Assembly: GCF_900102425.1 (NCBI RefSeq)
Contig: NZ_FNBT01000004.1
Location: 124,001-188,000, forward strand
From: Blastococcus aurantiacus
GTDB taxonomy: Bacteria; Actinomycetota; Actinomycetes; Mycobacteriales; Geodermatophilaceae
Direction of reading: 5' to 3'
DNA: 64,000 nt
The notes beneath the pieces were generated by a model that was given only the letters and a program-made list of their open reading frames with translations, was not told the DNA's origin and searched no databases. The stretch's first letter is position 1, and each line of letters starts with the position of its first letter. Both the position numbers and the translations under genes were made by a program. Below are positions 8,674 to 16,375 of the stretch, piece by piece.

Positions 8674-9510
8674 GTGCGCCACACCCCTCGCCGTTCCGCC
8701 GACGACTCCGACGTCATCCGTGCCCGGTTGCGGGCGCTGCTCGACGAGGGTGCCCGCGGCGGCTGGGTGCCCGGCGAGGAGGACCTCGCTCCCGCACGCG
8801 ACGCGGGCGGCGAGGACGTCGATGACCGCGTCGACGGCGCCGGCGACCGGCCCGAAGGAATGGGGCGGCATCGTGCTCCCGGGCAGGAAGTCCGGTGGGA
8901 CCCGGGGCGCCGGGGCGCCCGGGCGCTCTGGATCGCCGGTCCGCTCGCCGCCCTGGTCCTGGTCGCGTGGACCTGGCTCGACCGGCCACGGGTCGAGCCC
9001 GTGCCGGCACCGCCGTCCGGGAGCGCCGCGCCGGCCACGCCGACGGACTCTCCCGCGGTAGGGGAGGCGGCCGGTACGGCCACCCCCGTGGTGGTCGCCG
9101 TGGTGGGGCTGGTCGCGCGCCCGGGACTGGTCACGGTGCCCATCGGCTCACGGGTGGCCGATGCCGTCGAGGCGGCCGGCGGACTGCTGCCGGGAACCGA
9201 TCCGGCCTCGGTCAACCTGGCCGCGCTCGTCACCGACGGCCAGCAGATCGCCGTCGGGGTGCCCGGCGTGGGCGGGAGCTCTCCGGTGCCATCGGCCGGC
9301 GCCACCGCAGGTGGCGGCGGGGTGGTCGACCTGAACAGCGCGACGGTGCAGGAGCTCGACGCCCTGCCGGGCATCGGACCGGTCCTCGCTCAGCGGATCG
9401 TCGCCCATCGCGACGAGCAGGGCCCCTTTCGCAACGTCGACCAGCTCGACGACGTCCCCGGCATCGGCCCCACGATCTTCGCGGAGCTGGCCGAGCTGGT
9501 GACCGTGTGA
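8674..9510 (+). CDS. comEA: ComEA-type DNA-binding competence protein
   Basis: Membrane-anchored receptor for extracellular double-stranded DNA. There is an arginine-rich cytoplasmic N-terminus, a single transmembrane helix at about residues 83-101, an SLBB-type domain (GLVARPGLVTVPIGSRVADA) at about 125-190 and two helix-hairpin-helix motifs (ELDALPGIGPVLAQRIV and VPGIGPTIFAELAEL) at the C-terminus. GTG at 8674 lies seven bases after TAGCGT and is preferred over an in-frame start 30 bases upstream. It overlaps comEC by GTGA. Competence has not been shown for most actinobacteria that carry this pair. Confidence 0.88.
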   Translation: MRHTPRRSADDSDVIRARLRALLDEGARGGWVPGEEDLAPARDAGGEDVDDRVDGAGDRPEGMGRHRAPGQEVRWDPGRRGARALWIAGPLAALVLVAWTWLDRPRVEPVPAPPSGSAAPATPTDSPAVGEAAGTATPVVVAVVGLVARPGLVTVPIGSRVADAVEAAGGLLPGTDPASVNLAALVTDGQQIAVGVPGVGGSSPVPSAGATAGGGGVVDLNSATVQELDALPGIGPVLAQRIVAHRDEQGPFRNVDQLDDVPGIGPTIFAELAELVTV

Positions 9511-11852
9511 GGTCGGACGACCGGACGGCGTCCCCGGACGGTCGTTGGCAGTGGCTGGACCTCCGGCTGGTCCCGGCGGCGGGCGCCGTGTGGGCGGTCA
9601 GCCTGACGGCTCCCTTCCTCGCACCGTGGCTGCTGGCCGCCGGAGCGGTGGCGGCCCTCTGCGCGGCGGCGTGCCTGCGTCGCCGGCGCACGGTCGCGGC
9701 GACGGTGCTCCTCGCCGTGCTCGCCGCCGTGGCGGTCACGTGCGGTACGTCGGCCGTCCGGGGCGCGGCACGGGAGGCATCCCCGCTGAGGGGACCGGCC
9801 GACGCGCACCGGGCGGTCGAGGTGGACCTGCGGCTGGACGGCGACCCGCACCTCCTCACCGGCAGCGGGCGGCCCAGGATCGTCGCGGACGCCACCGTGA
9901 CCGCCCTGCACGAGGAGGAGCACGTCCGGCGCCTGGACGCGGCGGTGCTGCTCTTCGCGCCCGAAGAAGGGTGGCGCCGGCTCCTGCCCGGCCAGCCGGT
10001 GCGGGCGCGGGTCGTCGCCGCGCCACCCCGGTCCGGCGACGACGTGGTGGCGGTGCTCTCGGCGCGCGGGCCGCCATCCGTCGTGGGGCGCCCCGACGCC
10101 TGGCAGCGGATCGCCGGCGGGCTGCGCGATGGCCTGGCCGAGGCAGCTGCCCGGAGGCTCGATGAGCGTCCGGCCGGGCTACTGCCGGGGCTCGTGGTCG
10201 GCGACACGCGAGGCATGGACCCCGTGCTCGTGGAGGACTTCCGGCGGGCCGGGCTGTCCCACCTGACGGCGGTGTCCGGCGCCAACGTCGCGATCGTTAT
10301 CGCTGCGGTCCTCTGGCCGTTGCGCCGACGGGCGGTCGACCGGCGCGTCCAGGCGGCCGTCGCCGCGCTCGCGCTCGTCTGCTTCGTCGTCCTCGCCCGC
10401 CCCGAGCCCAGCGTCCTGAGGGCGGCGGCCATGGGTGCGGTGACCCTGCTGGCACTGGCGTCGGGTCGGGCGCGGGTGGCGGTGCCGGCCCTGGCCACGG
10501 CCGTGTGCGTCCTGCTGCACCTCGACCCGGGGCTGGCCTGGGATCCCGGTTTCGCGCTCTCGGTGATCGCCACCGCGGCCATCGTCCTGCTCGCGCCGAC
10601 GTGGTCGCGCCGGTTGCGGGAGCGCGGCTGGCCGCCGCTGGTGGCGGATGCCCTCGCGGTGAGCGCGGCCGCGGGCCTGGCGACGGCGCCCCTGGTCGCG
10701 GCGCTCTCGGCAACGGTCAGCCTCGTGTCACTGCCGGCCAATCTGCTCGCCGCCCCGGCGGTGGCACCGGCGACGGTCCTCGGCCTCCTGGCCACGATCG
10801 CGGGCTCGGTGTCCACGCCGGCGGGCGACCTTCTGGTGTGGTGCGCCGGCTGGCCGACGCGCTGGTTGGTCCTGGTCGCCGAGCGCGCGGCACGGCTACC
10901 CGACGCCGCCCCCGGCTGGCCCGCGGGCCCGCTGGGCGCTGCCCTCCTGGCGCTCCTCCTGACCACGGCCGGGTGGGTGCTCTGGCGCTTCCGGCGGCTC
11001 CGCCCGTTGGCGGTGGCCGCGCTGACGGGGTTGGTGCTGATCGGCTGGCCGGTGCGCCAGGCGGTGCGTGGCTGGCCGCTCCCGGACACCGTGGTCGTCG
11101 CCTGCGACGTGGGACAGGGGGACGCCCTGGTGCTGCCCACGGGAACCGCGGGGGAAGCCGTGCTCGTGGACGCCGGCCCCGACGTAGCGGCCGTCGACCG
11201 CTGCCTGGAGGCGCTGGGGATCGAGCGCCTCCCGCTGGTGCTCCTGTCGCACCTGGACGCCGACCACGTCGGCGGGCTGATCGGGGCGCTCGACGGACGC
11301 GTGGTCGGGACGGTCGCCACCGGGGCACTGTCACCGGCCGACGACCGCCTGCCCACCGTCGACGCCCTCATCCGGCGGGCGGGTGCAGAGCGCATCCGGC
11401 TGCTCCCGGGGGACAGGAGGGAGGCGGGCGCGGTGGTGCTCGAGGTCCTCGCGCCCGAGCCGGAGCGAGCCACGGCCGGCGCGGAGGCCAACGACCTGTC
11501 GCTGGTCGTGCGGGCCACCGTCCGGGGCGTGCGGGTCCTCCTGACCGGTGACCTCGGGGCCGAGGCGGAGGCGCGCCTGCGGACCAGCGGAGTCGATCTG
11601 CGGGCGGACGTCCTCAAGGTCCCGCACCACGGCAGCGCGGACGCCGACCCAGGCTTCCTCACGGTCACCGGTGCCCGCGCCGCGCTGATCTCCGTGGGCG
11701 GGGACAACACCTACGGGCACCCGGCCCACACGCTGCTGGAGACGTTGGCCCGGGCGGGCATGCGCGTCCACCGGACCGACCAGCAGGGCGACCTGGCCGT
11801 CGTGGGCTCGGCGGACGAGTGGGGTGTGGCCGCCCGTGGCCCTGGTCCGTGA
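9507..11852 (+). CDS. comEC: ComEC/Rec2 family DNA uptake channel protein
   Basis: Putative inner-membrane channel for single-stranded DNA import. The 781-residue protein has N-terminal membrane segments, a ComEC core (GLVVGDTRGM and LTAVSGANVAIV, about residues 229-270), more membrane helices, and a C-terminal metallo-beta-lactamase-like domain with LSHLDADHVGG and VPHHGSADAD (about 580-720). The GTG start overlaps the comEA stop by four bases, so the two are coupled. The domain order is complete and no frame disruption is seen. The holA start follows after 38 bases. Confidence 0.92.
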   Translation: MRSDDRTASPDGRWQWLDLRLVPAAGAVWAVSLTAPFLAPWLLAAGAVAALCAAACLRRRRTVAATVLLAVLAAVAVTCGTSAVRGAAREASPLRGPADAHRAVEVDLRLDGDPHLLTGSGRPRIVADATVTALHEEEHVRRLDAAVLLFAPEEGWRRLLPGQPVRARVVAAPPRSGDDVVAVLSARGPPSVVGRPDAWQRIAGGLRDGLAEAAARRLDERPAGLLPGLVVGDTRGMDPVLVEDFRRAGLSHLTAVSGANVAIVIAAVLWPLRRRAVDRRVQAAVAALALVCFVVLARPEPSVLRAAAMGAVTLLALASGRARVAVPALATAVCVLLHLDPGLAWDPGFALSVIATAAIVLLAPTWSRRLRERGWPPLVADALAVSAAAGLATAPLVAALSATVSLVSLPANLLAAPAVAPATVLGLLATIAGSVSTPAGDLLVWCAGWPTRWLVLVAERAARLPDAAPGWPAGPLGAALLALLLTTAGWVLWRFRRLRPLAVAALTGLVLIGWPVRQAVRGWPLPDTVVVACDVGQGDALVLPTGTAGEAVLVDAGPDVAAVDRCLEALGIERLPLVLLSHLDADHVGGLIGALDGRVVGTVATGALSPADDRLPTVDALIRRAGAERIRLLPGDRREAGAVVLEVLAPEPERATAGAEANDLSLVVRATVRGVRVLLTGDLGAEAEARLRTSGVDLRADVLKVPHHGSADADPGFLTVTGARAALISVGGDNTYGHPAHTLLETLARAGMRVHRTDQQGDLAVVGSADEWGVAARGPGP

Positions 11853-11890
11853 CGCCGAGGCCGGTCGTACCCGCGTGGCACCATGCAGAC

Positions 11891-12895
11891 GTGCCAGCCG
11901 CCGATCCCGTGCCACCGACCTCGCGGCTGCGGGTGGTGACCGGCGAGGAGGAGCTCCTGCGGTCCCGTGCGGTCTCCGCCGTGCGGGCCGCAGTGGTCGA
12001 GCGCCACCCCGACGCCGAACTGCACGAGCTGGCCGCGCAGGGCCTCCCGCCCGGCCACCTGGCCGACGTCCTCGCACCGTCGCTGTTCGGCGGGCACCGC
12101 CTGGTCGTCGTCACCGGGGTGCACGAGTCAGCCGGGGCCCTGGCCGACGCGCTCGTCGCCTACGCCAAGGACCCCGACCCGGAGATCACGCTGGTGATCG
12201 TCCACTCCGGCGGCAAGCGGAACGAGGCTTTGGTCAAGGCGTTCGTGGCCGCCGGCGCCGCCGTCGACGAGTGCCCGAAGATCAGCTCCGTCGGCGACCG
12301 CGCGGCCTTCGTCCGCAACGAGGTGCGCACCTTCGGCGGCCGGATCACCGCCGATGCCCTCACCGCCCTGGTCGACGCCGTCGGCAACGACCTGCGGGCG
12401 CTCTCTGCGGCGGCCAGCCAGCTGGTGTCGGACTTCGGCGGGACCATCGACGGCGACGCCGTCGCGAGGTTCCACCGCGGGCAGGCCGAGGTCACCGGCT
12501 TCACCGTCGCCGAGCGGGTCCTGGTCGGCGACCGGCAGGGCTCGATCGAGATGCTGCGCTGGGCGCTGCAGCGCGGGGTCGCCCACGTCCTCATCGCGGA
12601 CGCGATCGCCGACGGGGTGCGCACCGCCGCGCGGGTGGCGTCGCTGAGCTCCACCAACCCGGGCGAGCTCGCCCGCACCCTGAAGATGCCGCCGTGGAAG
12701 GTCAAGAAGGCGCAGGCGCAGTCGCGCGGCTGGAGCATCGACGGACTCCAGCAGGCGATCGCGGTGACCGCGGAGCTGAACGCCGACGTCAAGGGAGTCG
12801 CGGCCAGCGCGGACTACGCGCTCGAGCGGGCGGTGCGCCGGATCGTCGACATCCGCGCCACGACCGGCCGCGGCCGGGTGCCCGCCGGCCGCTGA
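11891..12895 (+). CDS. holA: DNA polymerase III delta subunit
   Basis: Opens the sliding clamp within the clamp-loader complex. The 334-residue protein shows the actinobacterial HolA pattern: LRVVTGEEELLRSRAV near the N-terminus, IVHSGGKRNEALVKA, LRALSAAASQLV and a C-terminal clamp-loader collar with LKMPPWKVKKAQ. GTG at 11891 is chosen because it is the nearest start before the conserved region. Its last 105 bases, through stop codon plus four, are repeated without a mismatch at 14761-14865. The gene itself is intact. Confidence 0.92.
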   Translation: MPAADPVPPTSRLRVVTGEEELLRSRAVSAVRAAVVERHPDAELHELAAQGLPPGHLADVLAPSLFGGHRLVVVTGVHESAGALADALVAYAKDPDPEITLVIVHSGGKRNEALVKAFVAAGAAVDECPKISSVGDRAAFVRNEVRTFGGRITADALTALVDAVGNDLRALSAAASQLVSDFGGTIDGDAVARFHRGQAEVTGFTVAERVLVGDRQGSIEMLRWALQRGVAHVLIADAIADGVRTAARVASLSSTNPGELARTLKMPPWKVKKAQAQSRGWSIDGLQQAIAVTAELNADVKGVAASADYALERAVRRIVDIRATTGRGRVPAGR

Positions 12896-12994
12896 GCTGG
12901 GGCCGTCACCGGCCCCGGAGCGCGAACGAGCCCCGTCCCGCGGGGGAGGGGCTCGTGCACGTGCGCGCCACGACGGCGGGGGCTGCCGGATCAG
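12795..12994 (+). repeat. Direct repeat copy A: holA 3' end, terminator and rpsT stop remnant
   Basis: Left copy of a 200-bp direct repeat; the right copy is 14761-14960, at a constant offset of 1966 bases with no gaps. The first 105 bases (holA codons, stop, four bases) are identical. The following 95 bases, holding the terminator hairpin and ending with the reverse complement of an rpsT-like stop codon, differ at 13 positions by my hand count. The two copies bracket the low-GC insert. Confidence 0.9.
12926..12956 (+). terminator. Terminator downstream of holA (copy A)
   Basis: ACGAGCCCC and GGGGCTCGT arms enclose a further GC-rich inner pairing. Copy B at 14892-14922 serves the holA remnant/rpsT convergent junction. 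The same hairpin works in both orientations. Confidence 0.7.
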
Positions 12995-13168
12995 GCGCGG
13001 CAACTACCCCGCGGGCCCGGCGCCGAGGCGTGCGGAAGGAGTGGCGGCCCGGCCACTTCGGCTGAGAAGGGGCAACAGGCTCCGAAGCCGTAGGTACTGA
13101 CCTTGTGCTGTAGATCACAGATCGCTACCGTCCCGTCACCGCGCCTCACTCAACGGAAAGAAGAGTCG
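12995..13168 (+). promoter_or_regulatory. Insert left end with promoter and CRP-like site
   Basis: Non-repeated DNA between repeat A and the metzincin gene. TTGTGC (13103-13108), 17 bases, then TACCGT (13126-13131) forms a plausible promoter. The -35 overlaps TGTGC-N6-TCACA at 13104-13119, one mismatch from the TGTGA-N6-TCACA consensus of CRP proteins. GGAAAGAAG at 13155-13163 is the ribosome binding site for ATG 13169. Bases 13000-13065 are still GC-rich and may be a broken gene end; I recognise nothing in them. Confidence 0.5.
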
Positions 13169-13804
13169 ATGTCGAGCATTGGTCAACTGCGCTCGAGAGG
13201 CGGGGTGACTACCGGGGTGGGGCCACGTGGTCGCTTCACGCCTCGAAGATTCTGGCTGGTCTCCGTCATCGTGATGCTCTCCATGGCCGCGATTCCATCC
13301 GCTCGGGCGGACGAGTACGGAACAGGGGCCGGGGATTACGTCGGCGTGCGGCCGGACAATCACACGCATACTTGGTGCTGGGTCAACGCCTGGCCGGAAG
13401 TTGAATTCTGGGGCGCTGTGCACGGTATCCACAATCTCGATGACCAGAGCGCCTTCACGCAGGTTCATGCCCCGACGTGCGAGTCCATTACGGACGTTCG
13501 CTTCACATATTTCAGCGACTCGGGTCAACAGATTCTTGGCGACAACATCTGTCTCGGAAGGAACAGCGCGAACGAGTGCGAGAGCTCACGCACGCGATTG
13601 AATGGGTCGAAGATCACCTTCGACTACGATGCGCGCAAGACAGCCTGTCACGAGGTGGGCCACTCCGCCGGCTTGCGGCATCACGTCAGGGACACGCAGC
13701 CCAGAAGCTGCATGACGAGCGGCGCACAAGATGCTGATTGGTATTGGAACTACTATTACCAGCACCACGTTGACCACCTGAACAATTGCGGATGTGTCGG
13801 ATGA
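13169..13804 (+). CDS. Secreted metzincin-like zinc metalloprotease, uncharacterised
   Basis: Predicted exported zinc protease of 211 residues. It begins at ATG 13169 with GGAAAG upstream and has a Sec signal peptide ending near SARA-DE (about residue 48). The motif HEVGHSAGLRH (His161, Glu162, His165, His171) is the metzincin zinc site HExxHxxGxxH, and CMTSG with Met182 fits the Met-turn. The predicted mature chain has eight cysteines, consistent with disulfides outside the cell. Base composition is lower than the surroundings: two 60-base lines counted by hand gave 58% and 48% G+C. It overlaps the next gene by ATGA. Substrate unknown. Part of the insert flanked by holA repeats. Confidence 0.75.
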   Translation: MSSIGQLRSRGGVTTGVGPRGRFTPRRFWLVSVIVMLSMAAIPSARADEYGTGAGDYVGVRPDNHTHTWCWVNAWPEVEFWGAVHGIHNLDDQSAFTQVHAPTCESITDVRFTYFSDSGQQILGDNICLGRNSANECESSRTRLNGSKITFDYDARKTACHEVGHSAGLRHHVRDTQPRSCMTSGAQDADWYWNYYYQHHVDHLNNCGCVG

Positions 13805-14466
13805 TCCGCGGCGGGGGCTACAGAGGTCGAGCTGCTGTGGCGAGCTTGGGTGCGCTTGTCGCCGGGGCGCTCGTGGCTTGTCAGGCCGAGTCCGGCGCTG
13901 AGGAGAGCGCTTCGTCATCGCGTTCGCTCGAGGATTTTGCTCAGCTGTTCGAGACGATCAGTACGGACTACAACCCGATGCCCAGCCCGCAGGCTCTTGC
14001 CGAGTACTCCCAGCTCGTTGTGACGGGACGGATCACCGGCGTCATTCCGGGCAGGGATGTTGGTGGCCTCAGAACGGTCACGTTCGTGGTGAGGGTGGAC
14101 GACGAGGTGACCGAAGCGGCCAAGCCGGCCGTTGTCCACGTCGAGATGGACATTCCGTTCAACCTTCCCGCGAATGAGGTTGCCCGCCATGTTCCACGCG
14201 ACATGCAGGTGGCGTACTTCCTCGTGGAAGCGCCGACCGCCGACGAGATTCCGATCGTCGACGAGCGGGCAGGGCGGCCGCCGGGGATGCCCTTGTACAT
14301 CCCGGTGAGCCCGCAAGGATTTTGGATCGGGGAGCCTGGGCGAGTGCTGCAACCACTGGAGCATGGGCAGGCCTTCCCGGATTCTGACATCCAGGACGTT
14401 CTCCCCCCGAGTAAGCGGTTCCCGCTGGAAAAGGTCTCGCCCGGTGACGGTGGGACCACCGACTGA
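13801..14466 (+). CDS. Predicted lipoprotein of unknown function, coupled to the metzincin
   Basis: A 221-residue protein with a basic N-terminus, a hydrophobic stretch and lipobox LVAC (Cys27), so it is probably anchored on the outer face of the membrane. The mature part is acidic and shows a beta-rich segment around LVVTGRITGVIPG and TVTFVVRVDDEVTEA. I do not recognise a family. The ATG at 13801 overlaps the metzincin stop (ATGA), which implies coordinated production. Possible roles are inhibitor, chaperone, substrate or anchor for the protease; none is shown by sequence. It ends before a structured, non-coding right end of the insert. Confidence 0.7.
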   Translation: MIRGGGYRGRAAVASLGALVAGALVACQAESGAEESASSSRSLEDFAQLFETISTDYNPMPSPQALAEYSQLVVTGRITGVIPGRDVGGLRTVTFVVRVDDEVTEAAKPAVVHVEMDIPFNLPANEVARHVPRDMQVAYFLVEAPTADEIPIVDERAGRPPGMPLYIPVSPQGFWIGEPGRVLQPLEHGQAFPDSDIQDVLPPSKRFPLEKVSPGDGGTTD

Positions 14467-14760
14467 CCAGACGGTGTCGAACCGTTCCCGAGCGATGGCG
14501 GCCTCAGCGGGTGTTCCACCCGTGGACGTCACTCGGCTCACATCTCACTGTGACCACCTCTGCGCGGCGGGGTGAGCGAGGTAGGCGGCGGCATTGCTTG
14601 ACGCACAAGATCGGTCCGGGGCTTCGGCTCCGGGCTGTTCTTGTGCGCACTCACCGCTGGGAGGCGACGACCTCGGCCGGCTCGTCGACGGTCGACCGGG
14701 GTGAGTGGCGGTGGGTCATCCAGTGGCAGTTGCTGCTCAGGAGCGCCAAGTCGGAGACGC
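14467..14760 (+). other. Non-coding right end of the insert
   Basis: About 290 bases between the lipoprotein stop and repeat copy B. No convincing gene. It contains the strong hairpin at 14602-14647 and a second pair of arms, CACTCACC (14648-14655) with GGTGAGTG (14700-14707). No transposase, integrase or recognisable insertion-sequence end is visible. Confidence 0.6.
14602..14647 (+). terminator. Terminator-like hairpin with TTCG tetraloop
   Basis: Outer arms CGCACAAGA/TCTTGTGCG (nine bp) and an inner stem CCGGGGC-TTCG-GCTCCGG. It lies 135 bases after the lipoprotein stop and probably ends the cassette transcript. Confidence 0.5.
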
Positions 14761-14865
14761 GAGTCGCGGCCAGCGCGGACTACGCGCTCGAGCGGGCGGT
14801 GCGCCGGATCGTCGACATCCGCGCCACGACCGGCCGCGGCCGGGTGCCCGCCGGCCGCTGAGCTG
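14761..14865 (+). pseudogene. Truncated duplicate of the holA 3' end
   Basis: Carries the last 33 complete codons of holA, its TGA and four bases, identical to 12795-12899. It has no start, and unrelated insert sequence precedes it directly. It forms the first part of repeat copy B, whose remainder (14866-14960) is the diverged terminator reaching the rpsT stop. Confidence 0.9.
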
Positions 14866-14891
14866 CAGCCGTCACCTGACCCGGAACGCGA

Positions 14892-14922
14892 ACGAGCCCC
14901 GTCCCGCGAGGGAGGGGCTCGT
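14892..14922 (-). terminator. Terminator downstream of rpsT (copy B)
   Basis: ACGAGCCCC/GGGGCTCGT arms, the same hairpin as at 12926-12956, lying 35 bases past the rpsT stop codon on the minus strand. Confidence 0.7.
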
Positions 14923-14956
14923 GCACGTCCGCGTCACGAGGACGCGGGACGCCGGA

Positions 14957-15217
14957 TCAGAGACCGGCGGTGAGCTTCGCCAGACCCGACTTGCGGTTGG
15001 CGGCCTGGTTCTTGTGGATGACGCCCTTGCTGGCGGCCTTGTCGAGCGCCTTCGTGGCGGTCGCGAGCGCGGTCGCCGCGGCGGCGGCGTCGCCGGAGTC
15101 GGCGGCCGTGCGGACGCGCCGGACAGCCGTCTTCAGGGCGGACTTGACCGCGACGTTGCGCTGACGCGCCTTCTCGTTGGTCTTGATCCGCTTGAGCTGG
15201 GACTTGATGTTCGCCAC
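14957..15217 (-). CDS. rpsT: 30S ribosomal protein S20
   Basis: Small basic protein (86 residues) that binds 16S rRNA in the 30S body. It starts GTG-GCG-AAC ([20 protein letters not shown]), the classic S20 N-terminus, and ends [11 protein letters not shown]. The upstream in-frame extension has no family match. A good promoter is seen on the minus strand: TTGGGT (15322-15317), 17 bases, TATCTT (15299-15294), giving a leader of about 70 bases. It converges on the holA remnant. Confidence 0.97.
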   Translation of the reverse strand: MANIKSQLKRIKTNEKARQRNVAVKSALKTAVRRVRTAADSGDAAAAATALATATKALDKAASKGVIHKNQAANRKSGLAKLTAGL

Positions 15218-15293
15218 GCGTGAGCCTCGGAAATCTAAGGGGATTCGACAGTGCGTCCGGGGCACGACGAAGCGCCCAGCGGACCGGCCTCAC

Positions 15294-15322
15294 AAGATAC
15301 CAGTCCGGCACCGTCCACCCAA
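15294..15322 (-). promoter_or_regulatory. rpsT promoter
   Basis: Minus-strand TTGGGT and TATCTT hexamers separated by 17 bases, followed by a leader of about 70 bases before the rpsT GTG. Confidence 0.6.
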
Positions 15323-15332
15323 CCGGTGGCGG

Positions 15333-16298
15333 TCACACCAGGCCGGCGGCCACTCGTCGCATGCTCCAGGCGAGCGCGGTGTCGTGGAAGGCCCGCTGGA
15401 ACGACCGAAGGGTGGGCAGTCCCGGAGGTGGCGGTCGTCGCATGCTGCGCGCCCACATGCCGGTCATGGCGACCACGAGGTCGGTCACCTGGCGGGGCTC
15501 TGCCGCGGCCACGAGCGGTGAGCGGCCGACCAGCCACTCGGGGTCGACGCCGCCCTGTGTCGCGGCGTCGAGGGCGAACAGCACCGTGTCGACCCAGTCG
15601 GCGCCACGCACCGCCCATGCCCAGTCGACGAAGGCCACCGAAGCATCGGCCCCGAACAGCAGGTTGTCGGCCCGGAGGTCACCGTGCACGAGGGTGTCCC
15701 CGCCCAGCCAGCCGCCTGCGGCCAGCCGGTCGGGCACCGCGCCCAGCCACTCGAGGCTCTCGGCCTCCCACGGGTGCAGGTCGGACGGGGGCTCGGCGGC
15801 CAGCTCCGCCCACGCCGAGAGCGGCCCGTCCACCCGCTCACCGAGCGTCGGCAGATCCGGCACCGGACAAGGGGTCGCCGCCCGCGCCAGCTCGGTGAGG
15901 CCGTCCACCACGGCTGCGGCGGCCTGCGGCGTCCACGGCAGCGGCGCGGAGTCGCCGTCGAAGGCCTCGAACGCGAGCGCGACCCACTCATCGGGGCCGT
16001 CGGCCCACTCGACGTGCGCCCGCAGCGGGGGGACCGGCAGCGACGCCGGCAGGCCGGCCATGACGAGCGCCTCCGCGCGCAGCAGTCGCGGGGTGTCGGG
16101 GTTCAGCGGGGTCCCGACCGCTTTGACGAAGGCTCGCCGGCCGTCTGCGCTGGTCACCACGGCCGCCGGGCCGGGGGAGAAGCCGCCGGTCCGGGCCGAC
16201 ACCGCGACGACCGGCGACCCCAGGACGGCGTCGATCGCCGCGCGCAAGCCGGCGGGCAGACGGTCGTAGGGCAGACGGGGACTGCCGGGTAGGGACAC
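15333..16298 (-). CDS. Phosphotransferase family protein (APH/choline kinase-like)
   Basis: Aminoglycoside-phosphotransferase-fold protein of 321 residues. The catalytic loop [13 protein letters not shown] (His205) and the metal-binding VDWAWAVRG are present; the N-terminal lobe has a likely ATP lysine in AFVKAVGT. The substrate cannot be told from sequence: such proteins phosphorylate sugars, amino acids or antibiotics. GTG 16298 is chosen because it lies just before the conserved fold; an ATG at 16340 is also in frame. Divergent from lepA. Confidence 0.8.
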   Translation of the reverse strand: MSLPGSPRLPYDRLPAGLRAAIDAVLGSPVVAVSARTGGFSPGPAAVVTSADGRRAFVKAVGTPLNPDTPRLLRAEALVMAGLPASLPVPPLRAHVEWADGPDEWVALAFEAFDGDSAPLPWTPQAAAAVVDGLTELARAATPCPVPDLPTLGERVDGPLSAWAELAAEPPSDLHPWEAESLEWLGAVPDRLAAGGWLGGDTLVHGDLRADNLLFGADASVAFVDWAWAVRGADWVDTVLFALDAATQGGVDPEWLVGRSPLVAAAEPRQVTDLVVAMTGMWARSMRRPPPPGLPTLRSFQRAFHDTALAWSMRRVAAGLV

Positions 16299-16375
16299 CC
16301 GTGCAGGGTGTGGGACGCACGTCCTTCCGGGCAATCGCAATACCCGGCCGGGCGGCGTGGGACGATGGCAGCACT

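Larger units (their letters stand above)
14761..14960 (+). repeat. Direct repeat copy B
   Basis: Right copy of the 200-bp repeat that flanks the insert (see 12795-12994). Here the terminator half leads directly into the stop codon of a real rpsT, so this half is probably the ancestral holA/rpsT junction. Confidence 0.9.

Noticed and set aside
14602..14647. Integron attC site at the right end of the cassette
   Set aside because: The long hairpin lacks the R''/R' and L boxes (no GTTRRRY/RYYYAAC ends) and no integrase gene is present. A terminator is the simpler reading.
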